Source: Clavaria fumosa (lineage: Eukaryota; Basidiomycota; Agaricomycetes; Agaricales; Clavariaceae). From it: 64,000 bases of DNA. The notes under the pieces were generated by a model. The model saw only the letters and a program-made list of their open reading frames with translations, had not been told where the DNA came from and searched no databases. Positions within the stretch are counted from its first letter, which is position 1. Each line of letters starts with the position of its first letter. The DNA lies in contig OX637798.1 in the NCBI GenBank assembly GCA_951802425.1, positions 496,001 to 560,000 of the forward strand, in the 5' to 3' direction. Both the position numbers and the translations under genes were made by a program. Positions 24,115 to 35,300 of the stretch are shown here, in pieces.

Positions 24115-25733
24115 TCATCGATACTCAGAACCGCAATCTCCGAGTGCGGTGATCATCTTCCGACTGTGCGAGCGCTCGAGTACGGAGTCGATGGTGGCGT
24201 TATCCTCCCTGGATAACCTGAAACCGAACGCCTTGGAGTTATCCTCCAAATGCTCAGAGATCCCCAAGCGGGCGCCTGTAATGTGAAAGAAGAGGCGGGC
24301 GGCCAATTACATACCCAATATAGATAGAGATCACGTCAATTACCTAGCAGCACAGCACCGACAAAAGGATGGTCGAGCACCCAACGCGTAGCAATGTTGG
24401 AGATGCTCACCCCGCCATGCCGATCGCCAATCGTTCGGAGAACCCGCAACAAAGATTGAAACAGGTCCCAGTCGCCCCAGGCTTTCAGAATTACGTCAAG
24501 ATACTGGCGAAGCCATGGGTGTTATCAGACTTTTGTTTCCAAAATAGAAACAGCAACCGTGGCTGCCGGCTGTAATAGCGGACCTTGCGTTGCGATGGGT
24601 TGAGATGCGAAGAGTATAAACTTGGTTCCGATTGGTTGAGCCACTTATCGGCTAGGAAACCACCACACTGCGAGAAGATAAGAGGGGCGTTAGAATTGAT
24701 AGCGTATCCGCGTCCCGGAAATGCCGAATAATCACCAAGGTACCGTAGGTCAGCAATTTGAGGTTGTGCCTTTCGCAAACATCTGCCATCCCATCAAGTG
24801 GTCGGGTGTCTATCAAGGAAAACTAACCACATGGAGAGTGCTTTTTTCACAATGAAAGATAACATGTGTAATATATCCTTACCTGAACAGAATTCGAAAC
24901 GATCGCGCCAGGACCAAGCTGGGTGCAAATCTCGTCCGTTCTGATAGCGTCAAAGTTGCATAGACCAATATTTTCTATCATGCCCTCCGCTTGAAGTTCA
25001 CGCAGAAGTTCGAGGGCGAGCAGGTAATTACGGTCGTCGTAATCTTGCCAGTAAAACTTGAACGAGACTTTCGTGTGGGGGTCGGAGCGTGCACGGCAAA
25101 AGATGACGCACTTGCAAAAGGTCTATCTTGTCCGTCTGCATGCGTGTCATCCGCTCTCGGATGCCGGCTTCTACGACTTTGCGGTTGATTGGGGTAGGAC
25201 GAAAAATGCACCACTTGGTCGCGCCCACGACTTTGGCGCGCTGTGGCAGCGATTGTACGGCTTGACCCTGAGATCGTTTATTCAGCTTCGATCAAGTATT
25301 TTCTGCCAATAGAGGGTATGATTACGAAAAGAATCTCGGCGCTTCCATAATGATCAGCTAGATGGAGTAGTGTCAACGAGATCCTCCGAATGATGACAGC
25401 GCCATTGACGGTGCGACCTACCCTGGCGAGCCCGCGTGACGAGATTGAGCGAATGCTAAGCGAGAGAGGACTTATATATGGATAGCTTCTCACCATTTCT
25501 AAATTGATAGGATTCTAAATGAGAGCAAAGGACTATGATCTCGGGCGTGGCATACCGAATGCAATGTAACCCTTTTCGACGAAGTGAGCAATGCTCTGAC
25601 GAATCTTGCTTGCGGATGCGCTTCCCCATGCATTGCTAGACAGCTGCCAGAGACCGGTCCAAATGCGCGGAACGACATATGGGCCTAGAGCAAAGGTCTC
25701 CATGGGGGTTGTTGTTGTTGTTGAGTCGGACAT
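24115..25733 (-). CDS. aldo/keto reductase family protein
   Basis: Eight exons: 25733-25556, 25357-25326, 25267-25112, 25056-24883, 24822-24736, 24667-24584, 24503-24344 and 24275-24115 (343 residues). Family landmarks are ADHYGSAEI (catalytic Asp and Tyr), VVGATKW (Lys), then IENIGLCNFD, QFSLIDTRP, LLTYGTL and WVLDHPFVGAVLLGAR near the NADPH site. The catalytic His position reads DLLQFYW, so Tyr replaces His. Intron 1 is 198 bp, far longer than the others, and the simple join gives AFADHYG, two residues shorter than the usual FDxADHYG, so a microexon may be missing from this model. Likely a cytosolic NADPH-dependent carbonyl reductase; the substrate is unknown. It is convergent with the YML020W-like gene. 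Confidence 0.82.
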
Positions 25734-25757
25734 GGTTGTCAAGTAAAGAGAGACTCA

Positions 25758-25783
25758 GACGACGACGACGACGACGACGACGC
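25758..25783. repeat. (GAC)n microsatellite
   Basis: About eight GAC units lie just upstream of the aldo/keto reductase start codon, in its 5' leader or promoter. It is a short perfect trinucleotide run without other visible role. Confidence 0.8.
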
Positions 25784-26790
25784 CAAATACGAGTAGACCG
25801 CTAACTTGCCACATATTTTTTTGCAAATATTTTATTTTATGACCCTTATTTTTTTTCTTACAAGATCGCCCATCAAGTAATAAACTAGGAATTCGGTGAA
25901 TTTGGGGTAACCGGATTCACGTTGCGAGTCCCATACATGTTGGGTATTGGGTATAAAATAGTTTATCGGTAATCCGTACCGGTTGCGATGCGATGATAAT
26001 CCGATAGCGCTCAAATACTCTACGAGACTGTAAAAAAACAACATTATACATTACATTGATAGGCGCACAGTAGCCGGAAGGGAAATTGCGAGGAGTCTAC
26101 CAGGGTTGGGCTGAGAAGCTCCGGGATTCAAACTTACACTGACGGAAGCGCGTTCCTGATAGCCGGGAATCCAAGGGTCGGTCGGTCAGTCGGTGACTTC
26201 CGTTCATTTCGTTTTTACCTTTCTTTTCACCCTTTTGCTTTTTTGTTGTGTGTTAAAATTTTTTATTCCAAACCGAGGGGAAATCTTTGACCAGCCAACG
26301 TTAGTTTCACATCACGGTTTGTCTCACTGACGCTTTGTCTACAACGCGTTTTGAGTCTTAGGATTCTCTCCTGTGTGGAATACAAGCCGACGAGAGCGAG
26401 ATGAGCGTGAGGTTTTGCCTCAGCCAGGCACTGCCAACTATCGTATCCTTGATTATGACCTTATCGAACTCTATCCACCCACCACCGGGGACCCGCGCCG
26501 GGGACTTGATTGCGATGGCGGAAGTGGTACTGTGCGGCAAGGCTGTGGCGTGTAAAGGACCCTTATTTTTGTCCCGTGTTTGGACAGTAAAGTACCGTAC
26601 AGTACAGGGATAACAAAGGTGCCCTGGCGATCAACAACACCACCCACCTCCACCACTACCATTTCGCGGTTTCGCGTCGGCAAGAGTGGATCTCTTCGCT
26701 GTCCACCACAGATTGCCACCACATATGTATACAAACCCCATTCGTTTCAACAGGACCCATTCCACGGATAGCGATTAGCCCCTGTCTTAT

Positions 26791-26798
26791 TATATAAA
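26791..26798 (+). promoter_or_regulatory. TATA box of the 26881 gene
   Basis: TATATAAA lies 83 bp upstream of the ATG at 26881, a reasonable spacing for a fungal TATA promoter. The 1-kb region between this gene and the divergent reductase (25784-26880) shows no other gene. Confidence 0.5.
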
Positions 26799-26880
26799 GC
26801 CTATAATTTCTCCGGTATCTCAACAACGCTATTCCTACCACACTCTTTCCTCGCCTCGCATATCCTACCTGTTGTTGCCA

Positions 26881-27686
26881 ATGCCTGCCGTTCAGACCAC
26901 CACCACCCCACACCTCCATGATACTGCACCAGCCGTCGGTCATATGTAGGCCTTTTTTCTCAAGACAAGACTCCTTTTCGCTGATACCACGCTTTCTCAC
27001 CCCCCTTAGCAACCTGATGGTCGACACCTTCATTGCAAACGCCCATGTAGATGAGTCAGTATGACTCATCCGCCTGCCACGTACCTCGAGTTCTCACCAA
27101 TCACCATGCCCGTAGTCTACGTGCCGCCGTGCGCAGCCTCCTCGCAACTGCTCCCCGTCTAGCATCGGCGTTCACCGCTGCGGCGAGGACTCGACTACGC
27201 GAGTCCCAGCTGCGACACAACTCGAGCGGGCTACCTCTGTTCGTTCAGCAGCCCTCGGACGGTACATTCGTATCCACAGCGCATCTAACCGACACCCTCA
27301 TTCGTGCACGCGCCCTTTTCGGCGCTGGTATGGGTTTCGCGAGTCTTGCCCTGCTCACCCTCGTGGTCAAGTCTTCGGTGGGGCTCCGTTGGGAACCAGA
27401 AAGCGACTTGGCCGATACACTCGCCCTCATCGATGTGGACATTTGCCAGGGCATTCAAGTGAGAAACAACCTTGACAATACAATCAACAATACACTTACA
27501 CTTCTCTTCCCGTAGAGTGCCAAGGAAGAACTCGAAGCGGGTCTCGCTGTTGACGGCCCCTCGGAACGTGAAATTATTGCTCTTTTGCGGTTAACGGTCG
27601 ATAACAGTTTCGACGACGTCCAGAAGTGGCACGGAGAGTTTCAATTTGAGAGGACAGCCGCCACATTAAAGCTTTGGAAGTTCTGA
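26881..27686 (+). CDS. unknown protein, 207 residues
   Basis: Four exons: 26881-26945, 27010-27054, 27116-27458 and 27516-27686, with introns of 64, 61 and 57 bp. The protein starts MPAVQTTTTPH, has an Ala/Arg-rich helix after HVDDLRAAVRSLL, a mildly hydrophobic segment GAGMGFASLALLTLVV around residues 111-126, and an acidic helical C-terminal half ending FERTAATLKLWKF. I do not recognise a family with known function; similar unnamed proteins seem familiar from agaricomycetes. The donor GTCAGT of intron 2 was chosen because it alone keeps the frame and joins HVDD to LRAAV. No signal peptide is evident. Confidence 0.65.
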
Positions 27687-28407
27687 TAAATCGTTCTAAT
27701 GCTATTGTATGTATATATTTTTACATCCATCGCAGTGCTTTAGTCTGCAATGTAATCGTTCCGCCCCATGTGCTGTGCTCATCCTGTGTCCCTGAGTCTT
27801 TTAACAGCATAACGCGCTCATGTTCCGCCATCACACTCAAATGATAGTAGTATGACCGCTCCCCGCCTCTCTCCGGATAATTGCAAGGTGTTGTTTTACA
27901 CAGCACACTTTTTTCGTGATGAATCTTTTTCTGATGCAACAACTCCTCCTTGCGTCATTCACAATGCCTCATCGGGTATTTCCGGCGCTTCTCGGCCGAT
28001 CATCGGTCATTCGGCATTCTAGGACTCGAACAAAAACAAACAACCAAAAATAAAGCGGATGCTTGGCCCGGTCTTCCAACATTTCCGCGGAAACCCGCTG
28101 TCATGGACCAACTACAACTCTGTTGCCAACAGCAGCCATTTCACATTGCCACAGCGGACAAAGACGCGGCCCGACAACCCGCTTTCGCACGCAATGAACG
28201 ATTTTTTAAGCATGACTAGTCAAGGGGAAATCCTGATACTACGGGGGTGGCACTCAACTGTGCTGTATTGCAGCAGGTAAGTCACTTACTCGGTATCCCG
28301 AGTTACTCGGACTTTATTGTGCACGTGACCCAACTGTACTTTGCAACCGTACAAAGTTGCAACTAAAGTCTGGCGAGCGCTTATTCCTCTTTCTCTCTTT
28401 TTACTAA

Positions 28408-30573
28408 ATGGATCAACAACAGCATGCCAACTGGGGCAGTAATAAACGCGTACCTACGCTTGTCGATGCACAAACAAAAGCACAAAATCAAAACATTCTG
28501 CGACGCGTTCTCCTTGTGGGAGGCTTCATCCTTATCGCTCTTTTTGGAATGACCGCGGTCTTCTGGTCCTATGTATGTCTCCTTCATCAGTGTAGCAGGA
28601 CGGGTGGGACATTGGCGAGCACGGCAGCGCTAGGAAGTGCTCTCACCATCTCGCAAGTCACCTCCCACGTTACCCCGGTTACGGTACCGCTTGTTATGGG
28701 TCTTTTCGCGTTTCAAGTCGGAGCACAATGGCTCCAAGCCAGTGGCAGGGCTGATTCAAATAGACCTTCTCCATTGCAGTGTGTCTCGTATATTTACCCT
28801 TGACTTATATTTTGAACTTCTGACAACAACTTCGAAAGACTTGGACTACTCATGTTAATCCACAGCGGTGCTAGTATTCCCACCCTATTAACATCTCTGA
28901 AATACGCATTCGGGCTTGGAAAAGGCGCAAAACAACAGCACCTCCCCATCCCCGATCTTTTCCGACGTTCTCTCCTACTTGTCACTGCGCTTCTCACCTT
29001 GTCGTACGTGATATCGATCTCGGATGCCTGGCTTCATAGTACCAGTAAGGCCGTCTCGATAATGTCAACAGCTTCATATACTGGTTTGACAAATTTCGGG
29101 CGTGAGATTAACAGCACCTTATGTGCCATGAACTGGACAAGTTTCGGACCCACTGCTGTACAAACATGTGGCCTACTCAACGATGGAAGTCAATCTGGCC
29201 TCCTGACGGTCCCAGAAGGATTAAAGACCATCGCAAATGCGTCCAGCTTGCATCGAGTCGTGTTTGCAGATGACCAGACGGCCCTTCTTGTGCCAGCAAG
29301 TACGCCTCCGCATGTCACCTACACCGCTCAGAGCGTTGGCTTGAGAGCCACTTGTAAGGGGTTCGTAATGTGTCACTCTTCACCCCGCCCACACTAAATA
29401 TCGATTCCTGCTAGCATCACGGCCGAATGTCTGAAGCCTCAAACTTTCCCTGACGGCACGATCACATACGGTTCAGACGCTTCTCTGAATCTTGAATGCA
29501 GAGGTCCCAGCGTGTTTAACCTCACGCTACCGACCGCGGATACAATACCGCAAGGCACCCTTGACGCGCAGGGAAATATTGTCTTTGGCTATAGGATACC
29601 GTCGAAGTTAGTGCCCTCTGCGTTGCGATAGTTCTTCAGTTTATCTTGAATGTTCCACAGTCCTTTCAATGTCGGAGCACTCCTTACGTCGCGCGCGTAT
29701 CGTGGGCCCGAAGATACTTGTAGGTGACAGTCCCTTTTCTCGATGGGCCAAGGTTAACTAACATATTGTGAGTCCAGTCCTTCGCAACGATAGGCACGTG
29801 TACTTACTCGCGAGTTCCTGCTGACCCAGGACTAACTTGATTCGCCTATTCAGTGGGTGGTTTGTCCATGAGGGCGCCGGCGCGTATAATGTGGTTTATT
29901 GCAATCTTACCGCGCTGGATGTGGTCTACAGCTACTTGTCTTCGCGCTACATCATCCGCCAGTCCTCGCCGACTTCGTTAGAGGATGCGCGCCACATAGT
30001 CACCTTGGGTTTCCCGGAAGGATATCTTATTATTGGTCCATTCGTTGAAGGAGAAGGCATCTCCACGGCGGCGCCATATGAACAAGCCTATGCACTGGAA
30101 CTGTCGAGGCGTGCGCTCGGCCGAGGAGCATTCCTATATGCGCCCAGGGATGCACGCGAGGCGCAGAACGAGAAGGAGATATTGGGGAGTCAATTTGATA
30201 TCATCCCATTGGCAATTCTGTTCGGGACGATATTGGTTTACGGGTCTGTATTCTCACTGCGTGGATTGCTTAAAGCCTGGTCCTCACCCATTTTCTGGGG
30301 CTCAGCTGTACGGTCTTGATCGTGGTTTTGCAGACCATTTTCACAGCGAACTTTGTGCAATATTCCAGCCTTGCCTCCTTGTATCTCACGAGTCCCGTGG
30401 TCGCGGTGCACGCCATGTATGGGCCGGTGGATCCCGTCTCCACTTGGAATGGCGAACCATTGGAAAGGTTCGCGATAGAAGGCGAAGGGGATCGACTCTC
30501 GGTTGGGCCTGTAGGAGCACCGGGTGGGCCCATTTTTGGGGTGGTTAGAAGACATCCAGGCGAGGCGAAGTGA
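28408..30573 (+). CDS. polytopic membrane protein, unknown family
   Basis: Seven exons: 28408-28778, 28839-29360, 29415-29606, 29661-29719, 29778-29799, 29854-30243 and 30306-30573 (607 residues). Hydrophobic helices are visible at about residues 32-57 (LLVGGFILIALFGMTAVF), 75-100 (an ITISQ-like segment then VPLVMGLFAFQVG) and 168-190, and a last one near 510-535 (LAILFGTILVYG joined to TVLIVVLQTIF). Between helices 3 and 4 lies a roughly 320-residue domain with several N-glycosylation sequons, probably outside the cytosol. Such proteins are common and unnamed in agaricomycetes. Exon 5 is only 22 nt; its end could also be read with a GC donor at 29794, but the GT donor at 29800 also keeps the frame and is preferred. 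Confidence 0.72.
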
Positions 30574-30727
30574 ACACTTTTCTCATTGGTTCTTTGGAAG
30601 GACTAGTAATGTAAATGGGGAACGCTCTCATTCCGTTGTCTTTACAGTCACCACGTCTTGTTCTCAATCATGGACATACAGTATACCAGGAAAGCTTCAC
30701 ATTAGATAAATAACGGGTTTATTCAGC

Positions 30728-30826
30728 CTGACACGCGCCCAACCTGATGCGCGCCCAGCCTGACTCGCGCCCAACCTGCTGACATGCGCCCAACCTGACA
30801 CGCGCCCAACGTGTCAGCGCCCAACA
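30728..30826. repeat. 16-bp-type tandem repeat
   Basis: Six imperfect copies of a GC-rich unit built on CGCGCCCAACCTGACA follow each other between two membrane-protein genes. Unit length varies by a few bases. It lies about 150 bp after the stop codon at 30573 and 170 bp before the next ATG, so it could be in a 3'UTR or promoter. It does not have the regular repeat-spacer form of a CRISPR array. Confidence 0.8.
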
Positions 30827-31000
30827 TTGTCTGCAAAGGGCCCCAGGGCTAGAATGTACATTGGCATTCTCTGTCCTGCAACTATTCTGCTACGGTACGA
30901 CATTTCGAAGACGTCTAAATCCGCCTAGGAATCCAATACCGTATGTCTCCACCGTCCGCTGCTATGACCTTTCCCTCATTGCTTCCGTCCTAAGTCTGAA

Positions 31001-32158
31001 ATGTCATCAATGTCAATGCTGCGGCGCCTTCGCATTGCCCTCGCATTGCTTTGCGCGTTCGTTTGCACGCCGGTATCTGCTGTTTCGTTCTACAATGCGA
31101 CCATCGATCACAACGACATCGTCTGTCTTTTCCCCATCAGCGGGCAATACGCACTCCTTCACCGTCTCAATTATTATCTTATATTGCTTTTCGCTGCTCT
31201 GGCTCCCCGATCAGAGTGGTTGGTGGGAGGCGCGTTTGCCGCAGCTATGACATCCGCCGGAATTGCTGCCATTCACGCAATAATCTTGGCGTCCGTATCG
31301 CGGACCCACCGGCAGATTCTCGACCTCGACGTGTTCGGGACTTGGTGCATCCTCAGTACCGCCATCATCGTGTTTACTCCGATGATGGGATGGAGCTACT
31401 CATTGCGCGATTCTTCCGCAAGACCGATTCTTCGACTCTGGGGTTTACTTGTTTTTGTCGGGGTCGGGTGTTCATTCATTGCCTTCAGTCGGACGTATAC
31501 CAGCTCGCCTCCATGCATCGATGTAGCAACAGGGCAACTTTTAGAGTCACCCGCACAATTTGTCCCTGGAAAGTTCAATTGCACCTACAGCTGCTTCTCG
31601 GCGCAACAGCCATTACGCTCTTCTTCCGAAATCTTAGCCGTGCCAAAGGCTCGCGTCTTTGGAAGTCATTTCTACCCCGTCTACGTCTTGGCATTTGTCG
31701 TTTTGTTGCCAATATTCCTCGGCCTGTTCACGAGCTGCTTCGGCGATCCGAAGCGACTACTCAATTGCACCAGACGTCGCCAGCCTCGTCTCGGGGGCCC
31801 TGCGGCGAAGACCCCCCTCACTAGTTACGTTGCGGCGATCGCGTTTCCGCCGTTGCTCATCCTCACGGTCACCTTCAACGAGCTGTATCTTCTTCTGCAG
31901 CCTCGCATCCCGGTTGCCGAAGAGGCCTTCTCCGTTGGGCAGTGGGGGACGTGGGTCGCGACCGCGTTGGTAATCTTTGCAGGTCTTGTAGAATATTTCG
32001 CCAACCCGCGGGCAGCAGGAGGGCAACGAGCAAATCACGCTAGCCGCATCTCGAATGCCAAGGATCAACGCCATCAAGCTATTGAAGATTTGGGTGCCTT
32101 TCAAGCCCTGGATCGGCCACAAACCGAAGAGCCGCCACTTGTAGTGCTGGTAGTGTAG
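31001..32158 (+). CDS. multi-pass membrane protein with signal peptide, unknown
   Basis: A single exon encodes 385 residues. The first 28 residues look like a signal peptide (ALALLCAFVCTPVSA). Membrane helices follow around residues 50-70 (LNYYLILLFAALA), 75-95, 105-130, 140-165 and 225-245 (FYPVYVLAFVVLLPIFLGLF), with further ones near 275-295 and 320-340. An NCTYSCFSAQQ segment carries a glycosylation sequon and cysteines in a loop. The C-terminal 45 residues are polar and probably cytosolic. I recognise no family. It follows the other unknown membrane gene in the same orientation, which may reflect related roles. Confidence 0.72.
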   Translation: MSSMSMLRRLRIALALLCAFVCTPVSAVSFYNATIDHNDIVCLFPISGQYALLHRLNYYLILLFAALAPRSEWLVGGAFAAAMTSAGIAAIHAIILASVSRTHRQILDLDVFGTWCILSTAIIVFTPMMGWSYSLRDSSARPILRLWGLLVFVGVGCSFIAFSRTYTSSPPCIDVATGQLLESPAQFVPGKFNCTYSCFSAQQPLRSSSEILAVPKARVFGSHFYPVYVLAFVVLLPIFLGLFTSCFGDPKRLLNCTRRRQPRLGGPAAKTPLTSYVAAIAFPPLLILTVTFNELYLLLQPRIPVAEEAFSVGQWGTWVATALVIFAGLVEYFANPRAAGGQRANHASRISNAKDQRHQAIEDLGAFQALDRPQTEEPPLVVLVV

Positions 32159-32315
32159 GTGAATAATAGATGGATGTCCCTTGATTTCCAGGAATATACT
32201 ACTGATAATACTGATACCACATAAAAATGTGTTCGCTACAACGGTTTACGTAGAGATACATGAAAAAGCCTTGCAAATAGACACGAGACAATAGGGATCG
32301 GGGTTTGGTCGAGGA

Positions 32316-35300
32316 TCACAGAGAGGTGGGATCTGGAACATCGGGTTTGAACCTCAATTTCGCGAGGAGGACGGTGTCCCATCCGCTCCCTACGAGAGAA
32401 ATATTGGTCTTGGTGGCTGAGCGCGAGCCGCCAGGGATCTCCTCGTGATAATTCGGACCCTCGGTGTTTGGAATCTCGGTATCGGTGGTGAACACCCCCC
32501 AAGGTTGTTGAGCCCTGGGTGCGGAGTACACGTTGAAGTGCGCCTGTCCATCCAGATGTGCGTGAGATACGAATAATGCCCAATCTGGTGCATCAAGAGT
32601 CCCAATGACTGAACAATTTTTATTCATTTATTTTCGTTTCGCCCGTCAATAAACGTGGGTCTGTATACACGCAAGTGAAACACTGACCCAGGAATACGTC
32701 TTCCTTCTGGATACGGTGTTGCGCACCAAAAGCTCGGAGTATGGCATCGATGTTCGCTTTGAACCATCTCTTGGGGGCTTCCAGGTCCGAGACATAGTGA
32801 TACACCGTTGATTCTGTGTAAAGTTGGGCCACTTTGTGTCCTGCCCTTAGCGGAAAAGAGTAGCGTCTGCTAGTGTTTTTCCTGTTGTCGACGGTGAATA
32901 TAACACACGCAGTCGAACCGCAAAATTAATCGTAACGTACATGACAGAGCCATCATTCCTGCTCTTGAATGTGAGAAGCCCGGAGATGATATCAAGCCCT
33001 CGCAATGCGACGTTCCGCTTATCTTGACGCAGACTCCCCTGCGTTACTTTGCCGTAGCCGAAGACAGAAGGTAGATTGGTCATCAAACCATCCGATATAT
33101 TTGTCGGGTTGAACATATTGAAGAGGGTGACGAACTTCCCCTGCGGCTTCTGCAAATACCCCACAGCACCAAGGTCCACCGGAGTAGGATTCCACAGCGG
33201 CAGTGTGACTAAGAAAAATATTGTTTAGTTCCAACCCCGCATGGACTTGCACGGCTCCATACGTACGCGACGGATGGAACTCATGAGATAAAAGCAACCT
33301 GTATCGTCTCTCATCCCTTGCAGCTGCCACCCGCGCATCGGAGGGGGGGGGAGAGTCATACCCCTCGTCTAGGTATGATGTCATGTCTCGATCCCCATCT
33401 TCACTACCCAGGTGATCCAGCGTGAAGACAGATTCTGTCTTGATCGACGGAGTGTAGATCACAGGAACAGGCTTCAGCACCTGTCCTGCGCCCGTCCCTT
33501 GGTCCTCGGTGCGAGGTTTAGGAGTGATGTACGACGGTCCACTCGAAGTATTTGTGATCGTTACCCCGCTGAATATCGGGCTTTCTCCGTTGGCAGTCTC
33601 GTACGAAGAACCAGAAGAGCCAGTCTGCGGGTCCATGGTTGTTTCAACGATAGCTGTATGTTCCAGTGAATATCCGCTAGAAGCGTACCGATTACAGCTA
33701 CGTACCTTCATCTCCAGGTAATGTGATTGGACGCATGTCGGGACTAACCTTGTGATGCACTTCTTCATCTTGAATATCGTGCAATGGTGGTCTTGGGGAC
33801 TCTTCAGTGATCAACCCTATTTGGGACCTGATCAATTTAAGTTGTGCCACGATGCGCGAAAACGTCGGCCTCTCGAATGGGTTATGGTGCCATGCAGCAG
33901 AAATGAGTTCAACAAGGGCGGACGTTGTAACGCGCGAGCGAGGCAGTTGGGGTCGCCGTCTCTCCTCTGTCAGGATATTCAGAGATGCTCGTGTATCAAA
34001 TAAAGATGGCATACGTACTAAGAACAAGGTGCCGAACTGCATCATCGTCCAGCATAGGCCAAGGTAGATGCCCTTTTGTCAGGACTTCCACACACGAGAT
34101 GGCGAACGCATAGACATCCAGCTCGGTAGTGAGTCGTTGATTTACACCAGCCATGAGCTCTGGGGCCTGCCATCGAAGTGTCCCATCTGCACAATCATGG
34201 TCAACCACAGAATAACTGAAAGCGTCGAGATGACGACATACGTGGCATGGGCGTCCCGCTGAGCCTATAGGCCTCGCTCTTCATCTCGCTCTGCCCAAAG
34301 TCCGACACCACACACCGAATCTTACTTTCCGATAGGTCCACTAGCACGTTAGAAGCCTATGCGACTATCTTAGCCGCATTTCGTTGTGTTATAGCAAAAC
34401 TCACTTTCAGATCACCATGCAATACGCCGTTCGAATGCAAGTACTCCATGCCCTTGGCAACCTCCAACAACATCTTCAACAAATCAATCTTATTCGTCTT
34501 ATTCGCTTCACCCAGTGAGCGGGTGGGGCTTCCAACCACGCTCGTTTTCCATTCGTCGTCTCCGATCGCTTTCAGGTACCGCACAAGACTTCCTCCTCGG
34601 CAGAACCGGCATACGAAGAACCATGGGGCGTCCGCAGTCGTGCTACTGGCGCCGTACAGTTCCAACACATTTCGGTGCCTGAGCTGGCGCCAGATGCCTA
34701 CTTCGTGCACGAACAGAGCACGCGGAGTAGTTTCTGCAAGCACTTTGATTGCGACAGTGCGGTTCCGCCACTTCCCACGATACACGTTGGAGAAGAAACC
34801 GACGCCGATCTTTTCCCCCATGTCTACTTCGTACCTGCGCGATGGGCATCGGCATCAACCGCGTTGCGGAGATAGACGAAAAGGAAACTGTACTTGGTAA
34901 TAGTCCAGCTGGGCAACTCGCCGATGTTCGTCCCTCTGCTCATACTCATTCGCCTCAACGCATCAATCCCGCTTTCCATGAACTCTTGGTCGAGCGTGTC
35001 CCTCGTTTTGGCGGACTTGTCGCTGTCGCTTTCCTGACTAGCCAAGGTAATAATCGTCCCTTTCCTTTGCGGCACGTCCGGAATAGGACCCGGCCGTCCA
35101 CCCGTTGAGCCGACGGCAGACGTGTCATCTGTATTGACGCGCTCGAGAACACGCTGCAGCGTCTTGATTGCCTCGGGCATCTCGGCGCGGCCGACCTGCA
35201 ACACTTGAAGCATTTCGACATCACCCGGAGCTTGCAGGGCCTTACGCATGAGCGAGCGCAAGTCCGCCGTGTCGCGTACCACGTCTAGCGCGTTCTGCTG

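Noticed and set aside
29794..29853. A further GC-AG intron (donor GCACGT) in the 28408 membrane gene
   Set aside because: A GT donor at 29800 keeps the frame equally well, so the canonical choice was kept and this case was not counted with the GCGAGT introns.
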